Assembly (NCBI RefSeq): GCF_900187615.1
Contig: NZ_FYDO01000035.1
Coordinates: 1-59,651 of the forward strand
Length of the DNA: 59,651 nt
Source: Pseudomonas sp. Irchel s3f7
GTDB taxonomy: Bacteria > Pseudomonadota > Gammaproteobacteria > Pseudomonadales > Pseudomonadaceae
Direction: 5' to 3'
This document shows, in pieces, positions 53,101-59,651 of this stretch. The notes under the pieces were generated by a model. It did not search any database. It saw only the letters and a program-made list of their open reading frames with translations, and was not told where the DNA came from. The translations under genes were made by a program, and so were the position numbers. Position 1 is the first letter of the stretch. Each line of letters begins with the position of its first letter.

Positions 53101-54047
53101 GTCGCGATCTGGCTGAACTGACGGCGCGTTTTGCCGAAGCCAGCCAGGCGGCATTGGCCGTACCGCAAACCGCAAAAAACCAGCAACCGGTCGAGCCGAA
53201 AGTGTTCGCTGCCGTGGCCGAGAAAACCCAGCAGAAGATCGCCGGGCTGTCGATGACGGTTTACCCTGCCTTGGTGGAAGAGGGTGGCACGGTCAAGGAA
53301 GGGCGTTTCTCGACCCCGGCCGAAGCCGAGTTCCAGCATCGCCGCGCCTTGCAACGCCTGCTGATGCAGCAACTGGCTGAACCCGCCAAGTTCCTGCGCG
53401 GCAAGTTGCCGGGCTTGACCGAGCTGGGCCTGCTGTACCGCGACATGGGCCGTGTCGATGCGCTGGTGGAAGACATTCTGCTAGCCAGCCTCGACAGCTG
53501 CATTCTCGAGGGCGAAGACCCGTTACCCCGTGACGGCGCCGGTCTGGCATCGCTGGCCGAGCGCAAGCGTGGCGCCTGGACCGAGCACGCCGAGCGCGTG
53601 GCGAAGTTGACCCTGGAAATCCTCAAGCTCTGGCATGGCCTGCAAAAACGCTTCAAGGGCAAGATCGACCTCGCCCAAGCCGTGGCCCTGAACGACATCA
53701 AGCAACAGCTCAGTCATCTGGTGTACCCGGGGTTTGTCCGGGAAACGCCGATGCAGTGGCTCAAGGAACTGCCGCGTTATCTCAAGGCGATCGAACAACG
53801 CTTCGAAAAAATCGGCGCCCAGGTACAGCGGGATCGGGTCTGGAGCGGCGAATTGTCCGGTCTGTGGGCGCAATACCAGACCCGCGCCAACAAGCATGCC
53901 CAGGAAGGCAAGCGTGATCCGCAGCTGGAGCTGTATCGCTGGTGGCTCGAGGAGTACCGGGTTTCATTGTTCGCCCAGCAATTGGGGACCAAGGTCCCGA
54001 TCTCCGATAAGCGCCTGAACAAGCAGTGGACTCAGGTCGAACCCTGA
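50136..54047 (+). CDS. hrpA: ATP-dependent RNA helicase HrpA (DEAH box)
   Basis: 1303 aa, the usual length for HrpA. Walker A GETGSGKTTQLPKI near residues 93-106, DEAH box IIVDEAHERSLNIDF near 190-204, motif III VIITSATIDLERFSKHF, motif V/VI VLATNVAETSLTVPGIRYVI and QRKGRCGRVEPGICIRLYS. The helicase-associated and OB-like domains follow, and the DUF3418 C-terminal region closes the protein. It acts on structured mRNA and on collided ribosomes. Confidence 0.96.
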   Translation: MTDESPSIDKLLKNLDHAMLADRHRLRRQLLELRKKPDEAKLAQWVARMQVSCDQVLARRASLPLIRYDDSLPIAAKRDEIKKALEKHQVLIIAGETGSGKTTQLPKICLEIGRGQHGLIGHTQPRRIAARSVASRVAEELGTPLGALVGYQVRFEDQSDSNTLIKLMTDGILLAETQNDRYLERYDTIIVDEAHERSLNIDFLLGYLKTLLPRRPDLKVIITSATIDLERFSKHFDDAPIVEVSGRTFPVDTWYRPLTLEQDEEGNRVEDDLTVDQAILATLDEIAAFERSERRSPGDVLVFLPGEREIRDAADMLRKAQLKHTEILPLYARLSPAEQQRIFQSHPGRRVVLATNVAETSLTVPGIRYVIDSGTARISRYSYRAKVQRLPIEAVSQASANQRKGRCGRVEPGICIRLYSEEDFLGRPEFTDPEILRTNLAAVILQMLHLRLGEVTAFPFIEPPDGKAISDGYNLLQELSAVDRNSQLTPLGRQLARLPVDPRMGRMLIEAAKLGSLQEVLIVASAMSIQDPRERPPERQQAADQAHAQWKDTDSDFAGLVNLWRGFEEQRQALTASPLRNWCRKNFLNYLRLREWRDSHRQLSLICRDMQLSLNKEPADYPKLHKAVLVGLLSQIGQKTEDGDYLGARQRRFWIHPSSGIGKKRPQWLMTAELVETTKLYARMVAKIDADWIEPLAGHLIKKNHFEPHWEKKRGQVVAFEQITLFGLIVVGRRPVHYGPVDPVVSRELFIREALVRGEIQSKAKCLTANKALLEQLDELEAKARRRDILADEETLYAFYDARLPAEIHQTATFDSWYRINSQKDPQLLIMREEDVLAREASEVTAQHYPDTLHIGDLELALSYHFEPNHPRDGVTLRVPAPLLPMLPPERLEWLVPGLIEAKCIALVRNLPKALRKNFVPVPDFVKAALQRMTFAEGSLPQALGRELLRMTGARVSDEAWSEAAQQVESHLRMNLEIVDAQGKFLGEGRDLAELTARFAEASQAALAVPQTAKNQQPVEPKVFAAVAEKTQQKIAGLSMTVYPALVEEGGTVKEGRFSTPAEAEFQHRRALQRLLMQQLAEPAKFLRGKLPGLTELGLLYRDMGRVDALVEDILLASLDSCILEGEDPLPRDGAGLASLAERKRGAWTEHAERVAKLTLEILKLWHGLQKRFKGKIDLAQAVALNDIKQQLSHLVYPGFVRETPMQWLKELPRYLKAIEQRFEKIGAQVQRDRVWSGELSGLWAQYQTRANKHAQEGKRDPQLELYRWWLEEYRVSLFAQQLGTKVPISDKRLNKQWTQVEP

Positions 54048-54368
54048 CACAGCCCCCTGTAGGAGCCGGCTTGCTGGCGATGGCGTTCTTCAAGGCGCTT
54101 TCGCCAGCAAGCCGGCTCCTACAGGTTAGTCATCCCCATTCCGAAACGCCGTTTCAGGTCAAGTCATCTCGCAAATAGGGCGAAAACCCAAGGTTTATGG
54201 CAAACTTCGCGCCTATAAATGCCGACCCCGCGGTTTTGAGCCTTCGCGCCGTGAGCAGGACGGATAATGTGATGCCAGGTTTGCCTCCCCGGATGGGAAT
54301 AGACCCCTTGTGTGTTGGTACGTCGGTGCCAATGCTTTCTGCCTGAACAGATTATTAGAGACACGACC
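54048..54368. promoter_or_regulatory. Intergenic region hrpA / KAS III
   Basis: 321 bp. It contains the REP pair at 54057-54125 and then the leader of the ketosynthase gene. The sequence TTGTGTGTTGGTACGTCGG near 54309 has no certain function. No small gene is convincing. Confidence 0.4.
54057..54125. repeat. REP-type inverted repeat pair
   Basis: CTGTAGGAGCCGGCTTGCTG and CCAGCAAGCCGGCTCCTACA flank a short loop just after hrpA. Confidence 0.9.
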
Positions 54369-55490
54369 ATGCATAACGTCGTCATCAGCGGCACCGGCCT
54401 GTACACCCCGGCCAACAGCATCTCCAACGAAGAGCTGGTGCAGTCTTTCAATACTTATGTGGCGCAATTCAACGCCGATAACGCCGACGCCATTGCGCGC
54501 GGTGAAGTCGACGCGTTGACCGAATCCAGCGCAGCCTTCATCGAAAAAGCGTCCGGCATCAAGAGCCGCTTTGTCATGGACAAGGAAGGCATCCTCGATC
54601 CGCAACGCATGGCACCGCGCTTGCCGGAGCGTTCCAACGACGAATGGTCGGTGCTTTGCCAAATGGCCATCGGCGCTGCCGAACAAGCCTTGCAACGCGC
54701 CGGCAAGACCGCCGCTGATATCGACGGCGTGATCGTCGCCTGTTCCAACCTGCAACGCGCCTACCCGGCCATTGCGATCGAAGTTCAGGAAGCGCTGGGC
54801 ATCCAGGGTTTCGGTTTCGACATGAACGTGGCGTGCTCCTCGGCGACCTTCGGCATCCAGACCGCTGCCAACAGCGTGCAACTGGGCCAGGCCCGGGCGA
54901 TCCTGATGGTCAACCCGGAAGTCTGCACCGGTCACCTGAACTTCCGCGACCGCGACAGCCACTTCATCTTCGGTGACGCCGCCACCGCCGTGATCATCGA
55001 ACGTGCCGATCTGGCGACGTCCAAGCACCAGTTCGACATCGTCAGCACCAAGTTGCTGACCAAGTTCTCCAACAACATCCGCAACAACTTCGGCTTCCTC
55101 AACCGCGCGGCGGAAGAGGGCATCGGTGCCAAGGACAAATTGTTCGTGCAGGAAGGCCGCAAGGTGTTCCGCGATGTTTGCCCGATGGTGGCCGAGCTGA
55201 TCGCTACGCACCTGGAAGAAAACCAGCTCAACATCAGCGACGTGAAGCGCTTCTGGCTGCACCAGGCCAACCTGAGCATGAACCACCTGATCGTCAGGAA
55301 ACTGCTCGGTCGCGACGCTACCGAACTGGAAGCGCCGGTGATTCTCGACACATACGCCAACACCAGCTCCGCAGGCTCCGTGATTGCATTCCACAAGAAC
55401 CAGGACGATCTGGCTGCCGGCTCGCTGGCGGTACTGAGCTCGTTCGGTGCCGGTTATTCGATTGGTAGTGTGTTGCTGCGCAAGCGCTGA
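54369..55490 (+). CDS. Beta-ketoacyl-ACP synthase III (FabH-like, PA3286 type)
   Basis: 373 aa from ATG 54369. The triad is Cys156 (NVACSSATFGIQTA), His298 (FWLHQANLSMN) and Asn331 (YANTSSAGSVIAF). It is longer than housekeeping FabH because of an N-terminal insert (NTYVAQFNADNADAIARGEV). It resembles the P. aeruginosa homologue that condenses medium-chain acyl-CoA from beta-oxidation with malonyl-ACP, a shunt into fatty-acid synthesis, which also lies near hrpA in that species. The chain-length preference here is inferred. Confidence 0.85.
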   Translation: MHNVVISGTGLYTPANSISNEELVQSFNTYVAQFNADNADAIARGEVDALTESSAAFIEKASGIKSRFVMDKEGILDPQRMAPRLPERSNDEWSVLCQMAIGAAEQALQRAGKTAADIDGVIVACSNLQRAYPAIAIEVQEALGIQGFGFDMNVACSSATFGIQTAANSVQLGQARAILMVNPEVCTGHLNFRDRDSHFIFGDAATAVIIERADLATSKHQFDIVSTKLLTKFSNNIRNNFGFLNRAAEEGIGAKDKLFVQEGRKVFRDVCPMVAELIATHLEENQLNISDVKRFWLHQANLSMNHLIVRKLLGRDATELEAPVILDTYANTSSAGSVIAFHKNQDDLAAGSLAVLSSFGAGYSIGSVLLRKR

Positions 55491-55539
55491 TTGTGTTGCG
55501 GTAACTGAAAAGATCGCGTGTTTTGTGGCGGTGAGTTTT

Positions 55540-55672
55540 TTGTGGCGAGGGGGCTTGCCCCCGTTCGACGACGCAGTCGTCGCAATACAGCGGTGCGGTG
55601 TGTCCGACAGTCTGCGATGGCTGCTTTCGGGACCGCTTCGCAGTCCAGCGCGAGCAAGCTCGCTCGCCACAA
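55540..55672. repeat. Degenerate REP-like repeat
   Basis: TTGTGGCGAGGGGGCTTGCC at one end and AGCAAGCTCGCTCGCCACAA at the other are imperfect inverse arms around a longer loop with smaller palindromes (GACGACGCAGTCGTCG). Confidence 0.7.
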
Positions 55673-55694
55673 ATGTCCGGTTTTCCAGGCTTTG

Positions 55695-55759
55695 AAAAAC
55701 AAAAAGCCCAGCGTTGAAGTATCGGCGGATGATGGGGACCGATACATCAACGCGAGGCT
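55695..55759 (-). terminator. Rho-independent terminator of the porin gene
   Basis: On the minus strand a long stem (GCGTTGATGTATCGG with CCGATACTTCAACGC, one mismatch, extended by AGCC/GGGCT) is followed by TTTTTGTTTTT. It lies about 50 bp after the porin stop. Confidence 0.85.
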
Positions 55760-55806
55760 GTAAAACGGGCTCAGGCATCCTTGCTGGAGTCGTATGGCGC
55801 GGTGAA

Positions 55807-57138
55807 TCAGAACTTCGCTTCAGCATCCAGTTGCAGGGTGTTGATGTCAGAATCTTTCTTGTTGGTGCTGGCGTTGGTGTAGTCAGAGTTAGCCATGAAG
55901 TACGTGGCGCCGAGGGTGAAGTTCTTGTCCAACTCGTAGCTCGCTTTCAACTTACTGCCGCGCGAACCGGTGTAACCGTAGGCGAAGTCAGAGTCGGTGA
56001 AGGCGCCGACCACCGCGTTACGTTGTACATCACGGTAGTTGTAGTCCAGTGCAACGCCGTAGAACTTGGTCTTGACCCCGGCCAACCAAGCAGTGTCCTG
56101 GTCATTGCTGGCGTCGGTGTTGTTGACGTACTGACCGTACAGCGACAGCGGCATTGGCAGACCGCCGATGTCCAACTGACCGAAACCTTCGTACAAGTTG
56201 AATTCTTCGCCCGGGCTGTTGCCATTGACGGCCAGCGCACACGGCGCAGTGGTGCTGCCGGAGGTAGGGCAAGCGCTGTCTTCATCGTTGTCGTAGGCGT
56301 AGAGACTGCCGCCCAGGGTCATTTTCAGGTTGTCAGTGAGAGCGAAGCGCCCACCCAACTGACCTGCGTAAAGACGCAGGTCATTTTTGAATTGCACGCC
56401 TTCGCCGTCGACGTTGTCCTTGAGGGTGTAGTGACCAGCGCTACCGAACAGCTCGGTGCTGCCGCCCAGCGGGTACTTGTAAGTGACTGCCAGTCCTTCC
56501 GGGTTGACGTCGCTATCCCAGATGATGTCGCCCATGCTCACCCATTGCTGCGGCATCTTGCCGCCAACGAGGTGCAGGTTCTTGATGGCGTCGGGGTGGT
56601 AGTCGATGTAACCCAGGTCCAGCCAAATCTCCTTCTTGTTAAAGTAGTTGTCCAAGTCCTGGTTGGTGGAGCGAGCGTCGTCGTTGCTGCCAGTGGCAAT
56701 ACGAATACCGGTGTCGACTTGCGGGTTGATTTCGCTGTAGGCACCCAGGCGGGCACGAATACGCTGACGGTTCTTGTCTTTGTTGTTGGGCGCGTCGTTG
56801 TTCTCGATAGATTCCTGACGGAAACGCATGTCGCCCTTGAATTGGGTCTTGGCAGCCCACGCCAGTTTCTGGTCGAAGGTGCTCAGGGCTTCGGTTTTCT
56901 TCGCGGTCGCGGTGATTTGCTCGTTGGTCTCTTGTTGAGCCTGACGGGCAATTTGCTGATCTTTCTGATCCCGGGCCAGTTCGGCCTGCAGTTCGCTGTA
57001 CTGCGCGTTGGTAATCGAGCCGTTAGCCTTGAGCATGTCGAGCAGTTTGGCGTCGACTGCGGCGTTGGCCGAAACACTCATGGCCAGCATCAGGCTGCCG
57101 CAGAGGGCCGCCGCAGTTTTCGTGGAAGCAAGACGCAT
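55807..57138 (-). CDS. Putative outer-membrane porin (Porin_5 type)
   Basis: 443 aa from ATG 57138. A signal peptide (STKTAAALCGSLMLAMSVSA, cut after NAA) precedes a short coiled-coil (LQAELARDQKDQQIARQAQQ) and a beta-barrel rich in alternating aromatic strands (LRLYAGQLGGRFALTDNLKM, YNYRDVQRNAVVGAF), ending in the C-terminal Phe needed for barrel assembly (LQLDAEAKF). The substrate is unknown. The coiled coil may trimerise it. It has its own strong terminator. Confidence 0.85.
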   Translation of the reverse strand: MRLASTKTAAALCGSLMLAMSVSANAAVDAKLLDMLKANGSITNAQYSELQAELARDQKDQQIARQAQQETNEQITATAKKTEALSTFDQKLAWAAKTQFKGDMRFRQESIENNDAPNNKDKNRQRIRARLGAYSEINPQVDTGIRIATGSNDDARSTNQDLDNYFNKKEIWLDLGYIDYHPDAIKNLHLVGGKMPQQWVSMGDIIWDSDVNPEGLAVTYKYPLGGSTELFGSAGHYTLKDNVDGEGVQFKNDLRLYAGQLGGRFALTDNLKMTLGGSLYAYDNDEDSACPTSGSTTAPCALAVNGNSPGEEFNLYEGFGQLDIGGLPMPLSLYGQYVNNTDASNDQDTAWLAGVKTKFYGVALDYNYRDVQRNAVVGAFTDSDFAYGYTGSRGSKLKASYELDKNFTLGATYFMANSDYTNASTNKKDSDINTLQLDAEAKF

Positions 57139-57421
57139 ATCAATCTCCGAAGATGAGAGTGGATGACTGAGCCATCCAGGGCACAACCGACCATTGATGG
57201 ACGGAAAACAGTGGCCGGGTTAGAACCCGACGCTCTAAAAACTGGCGCCAGTATCGCGATGGTTTATTACAAGGCAGTGGCAATGTGATGTCATGTCGGT
57301 GACGATACGAAGTCACCCTGAACTATTGAGTTAGAGCCTTGTCGGCCGAATGCCCGTGTGAAAAGGGGAGCGATAAGCGATACTCGCGAGGCTTTCACGC
57401 CATAAAAGAGTGAGGACGGTA

Positions 57422-58546
57422 ATGCCGTTGCAACGCCTGCAAAAACTGTCAGAAATCGCCCCGCCGACGTGGGATGCACTGGTGCCCGAGACGCAGCCTT
57501 TTCTGCGCCATGCCTTTCTGAGCGCACTCGAAGACAGTGGCAGTGTCGGTCCCCATACCGGCTGGAAGCCCGAGCATTTGCTGCACATAGAAGGTGATCG
57601 CCTGATCGCCGCGCTGCCCGGTTACCGTAAATGGCACTCTTACGGCGAATACGTGTTCGATCACGCTTGGGCCGATGCCTGTGAACGTGCCGGCATCGAC
57701 TACTACCCCAAGTTTCTGAGCGCCGTACCGTTCAGTCCGGTGAGTGGGCCGCGTATGCTGGCGGCCACTATTGAGGACGGTTTTGAACTACTCAAAAGCC
57801 TGCCGGGCTACCTCGAAATCGAACAACTCTCCAGCGCCCACATCAATTTCACCGACCCGTTCACCGATGCCGCCTTGAGCGAACAGCCAGGTTGGCTGCA
57901 GCGCATCGGCTGCCAGTATCACTGGCAGAACCGCGGTTATCGGGATTTTCAGGATTTTCTCGATGCATTGAGTTCGCGCAAGCGCAAACAGATGCGCAAG
58001 GAACGCGAGCAGGTAGCGGGGCAGGGCATCGATTTTGAATGGCTCGAAGGCCGGGAACTGAGCGAGGCGCAGTGGGATTTTGTTTACGCCTGTTACGCCA
58101 ATACGTACGCGGTGCGTCGGCAAGCACCTTATCTGACCCGCGACTTTTTCAGCCTGTTGGCCGAGCGCATGCCGGAATCGATTCGTGTGGTGCTGGCCAG
58201 GCAAGGCTCACGCCCGGTGGCGATGGCGTTCAGTCTGGTGGGGGGCGACAGCTTTTACGGACGCTACTGGGGATGCCTGGCGGAGTACGATCGCCTGCAT
58301 TTCGAGACCTGTTTCTATCAGGGTATGGACTATGCGATCGCCAACGGTTTCCAGCGCTTTGATGCCGGGGCGCAAGGGGAGCACAAGTTGATTCGCGGCT
58401 TCGAGCCCGTCATTACGCATTCCTGGCATTACTTGCGGCATCCGGGTTTGAAAGCGGCGGTGAAGGATTTTCTGGAACAGGAGCGGCTTGGCGTACTGGG
58501 TTACGCAGAAGAAGCGAGATCAGCCCTGCCTTATCGGCAAGGCTGA
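57422..58546 (+). CDS. FemX/GNAT-like acyltransferase (DUF482)
   Basis: 374 aa from ATG 57422; GTG 57410 is in frame. It has two GNAT-like halves as in DUF482 proteins: AALPGYRKWHSYGEYVFDHA, then SSRKRKQMRKEREQVAGQGI and VVLARQGSRPVAMAFSLVGG with FYGRYWGCLAEYDRLHFETC and a final FDAGAQGEHKLIRGFEP. Annotated in genomes as peptidoglycan-biosynthesis-like, but the acyl donor and acceptor are not known. Confidence 0.8.
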   Translation: MPLQRLQKLSEIAPPTWDALVPETQPFLRHAFLSALEDSGSVGPHTGWKPEHLLHIEGDRLIAALPGYRKWHSYGEYVFDHAWADACERAGIDYYPKFLSAVPFSPVSGPRMLAATIEDGFELLKSLPGYLEIEQLSSAHINFTDPFTDAALSEQPGWLQRIGCQYHWQNRGYRDFQDFLDALSSRKRKQMRKEREQVAGQGIDFEWLEGRELSEAQWDFVYACYANTYAVRRQAPYLTRDFFSLLAERMPESIRVVLARQGSRPVAMAFSLVGGDSFYGRYWGCLAEYDRLHFETCFYQGMDYAIANGFQRFDAGAQGEHKLIRGFEPVITHSWHYLRHPGLKAAVKDFLEQERLGVLGYAEEARSALPYRQG

Positions 58547-58558
58547 TCCAGTTACCGG

Positions 58559-59257
58559 TCAGTTCTCTTCTTTACCCAGCCAGCGATAAAGCACACCGCC
58601 GACCACCGCACCGAGCAACGGCGCGACCCAGAACAACCAGAGTTGTTGGATCGCCCAACCGCCGACGATCAGTGCCGGGCCGGTGCTGCGCGCCGGGTTG
58701 ACTGAGGTGTTGGTCACCGGGATCGAGATCAGGTGAATCAGGGTCAGGCCCAGGCCGATGGCAATCGGAGCCAGTCCTGCCGGGGCGCGTTTGTCGGTGG
58801 CACCGAGGATGATCAGGATGAACATCGCGGTCATCACCAGTTCAGTGACAAACCCCGCCGCCATCGAGTATCCGCCAGGCGAGTGTTCGCCGTAGCCGTT
58901 GGACGCCAGGCCCGAGGCCAGTTCAAAACCGGGTTTGCCACTGGCAATGAAGTACAACAGGGCCGCTGCGATCACTGCGCCAATCACCTGGGCGATGATG
59001 TAGGCGGGCAGTTCTTTGGCCGGAAAACGTCCGCCGACCACCAGGCCCAACGACACCGCCGGGTTGAGGTGGCAACCGGAGATATGGCCGATGGCAAACG
59101 CCATGGTCAGCACGGTCAGGCCGAACGCGAAGGAAACCCCCAGCAGGCCGATCCCCACGTCCGGAAAAGCCGCGGCCAGCACCGCACTGCCGCAACCACC
59201 CAGCACCAGCCAGAATGTACCTACCAACTCTGTAGCGGAACGTTTGAACAGAGACAT
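58559..59257 (-). CDS. aqpZ: Aquaporin Z
   Basis: 232 aa. Six helices in two inverted halves with both NPA loops: GHISGCHLNPAVSLGLVVGG (NPA at 65-67) and TNTSVNPARSTGPALIVGG (NPA at 187-189, followed by the selectivity-filter Arg). No D residue after the second NPA, which favours water over glycerol. It carries water across the inner membrane. Confidence 0.94.
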   Translation of the reverse strand: MSLFKRSATELVGTFWLVLGGCGSAVLAAAFPDVGIGLLGVSFAFGLTVLTMAFAIGHISGCHLNPAVSLGLVVGGRFPAKELPAYIIAQVIGAVIAAALLYFIASGKPGFELASGLASNGYGEHSPGGYSMAAGFVTELVMTAMFILIILGATDKRAPAGLAPIAIGLGLTLIHLISIPVTNTSVNPARSTGPALIVGGWAIQQLWLFWVAPLLGAVVGGVLYRWLGKEEN

Positions 59258-59651
59258 GAGAAAGTGCCTTATCGAAATTATGCTGCCTTGTGCATCCAGC
59301 CGATGGACCGCAGAACCATCTCCAGAACGTTGAAGTGAGTACAGCACGGTTTTTTGAGATTTCCACGTGCTAAGAACTGCGAGAGCCCGTTTTTGACAGG
59401 TTCTGGCGGTTTTTTTTGTGCACGATTGTCTTTACTGGCTCCCCTGTGGGAGCGAGCGAGGGTGCTCGCGATGGCGGTGAATCAGACGAACTGATGTCGA
59501 CCGACACTCCATCATCGCGAGCAAGCTCGCTCCTATGTATGGACTCGCCCCCACTGTCTACCTGCTTTTTAAACACTGCTACCCGGTTGCATCTATGTAT
59601 AAGGCCTATTCGAGGAAGCCATCTTTGGCTTCTGGCCAACATTGGTTGAGC
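59258..59651. other. Terminal intergenic region
   Basis: Holds the aqpZ promoter, a REP pair at 59444-59535 and a short hairpin GAAGCCA-TCTT-TGGCTTC at about 59615-59632. No coding region is convincing before the window ends. Confidence 0.5.
59444..59535. repeat. REP-type inverted repeat pair
   Basis: CTGTGGGAGCGAGCGAGGGT and the opposing TCGCGAGCAAGCTCGCTCCT. The left arm has a small internal change (GAGGGTGCTCGCGAT) that weakens pairing. Confidence 0.82.

Larger units (their letters stand above)
55491..55806. other. Intergenic region KAS III / porin
   Basis: 316 bp without a gene. It holds a degenerate REP-like repeat and the porin terminator. Confidence 0.6.

Noticed and set aside
51138..53372. 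744-codon open frame on the minus strand
   Set aside because: It lies wholly antisense to hrpA, in a high-GC region where long shadow frames are expected; its composition (rich in H, R, Q, G) and lack of any domain mark it as a shadow.
55714..57156. 480-codon open frame on the plus strand
   Set aside because: Antisense to the porin gene, which has a signal peptide, barrel strands, C-terminal Phe and its own terminator.
59615..59632. Terminator hairpin at the window end
   Set aside because: The stem is only 7 bp, there is no T-run on either strand and no gene ends there.

Overview
The window is a chromosomal segment of a fluorescent-type Pseudomonas. This rests on gene content and order (rnd-ycgL, hrpA next to a FabH-like ketosynthase, aceK, oligopeptidase B next to a YafJ-type amidotransferase), on the high GC of most genes, and on more than ten REP-like hairpins of the Pseudomonas type built around GTAGGAGC(C/T)GGCTTGC(T/C)(G/A)GCGA and relatives. 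There are no rRNA or tRNA genes, no CRISPR array and no intact prophage.

Layout. 0-7 kb: a worn boundary region with the right end of an ISL3-family insertion sequence, an amidase that has lost its N-terminus, a LysR regulator, a large YdiJ-type FAD/Fe-S dehydrogenase, an integrase remnant against its stop codon, and a short AT-rich stretch of small unknown ORFs. 7-25 kb: scattered single genes (two LysR regulators, CHMI isomerase, EamA exporter, an EptA-type phosphoethanolamine transferase, RNase D-YcgL, hydroxyacid dehydrogenase, nitroreductase, SpoU methyltransferase, HNH protein, oligopeptidase B and others). 25-30 kb: a LysR regulator divergent from an MFS transporter plus pxpABC, a 5-oxoproline utilisation unit. 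30-35 kb: MoxR ATPase-VWA pair, an HTH protein with an unclear start, a DUF748 protein and cysK. 35-47 kb: the most interesting region (below). 47-60 kb: EamA transporter, aceK, hrpA, KAS III, porin, a FemX-like acyltransferase and aquaporin Z.

The 35-47 kb region holds a LysR regulator, a TctCBA tripartite tricarboxylate-type transporter, an MFS transporter, an amidohydrolase lactonase, a PdxA-family enzyme, an enolase-superfamily acid-sugar dehydratase, an FAH-fold dehydratase and an alpha-ketoglutarate semialdehyde dehydrogenase. This set matches the lower half of the L-ascorbate route via 2-carboxy-L-lyxonolactone, 2-carboxy-L-lyxonate and L-lyxonate to alpha-ketoglutarate. The first steps (oxidation of ascorbate, opening of its ring, and the WD40-fold benzilic acid rearrangement) are not encoded here. 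A dyad ATAACC-N3-GGTTAT occurs three times, twice between the divergent tctC and MFS genes and once before the dehydratase gene, and looks like the operator of the cluster's LysR regulator.

Gene functions are read from translated sequence and remembered family features; no database search was run.
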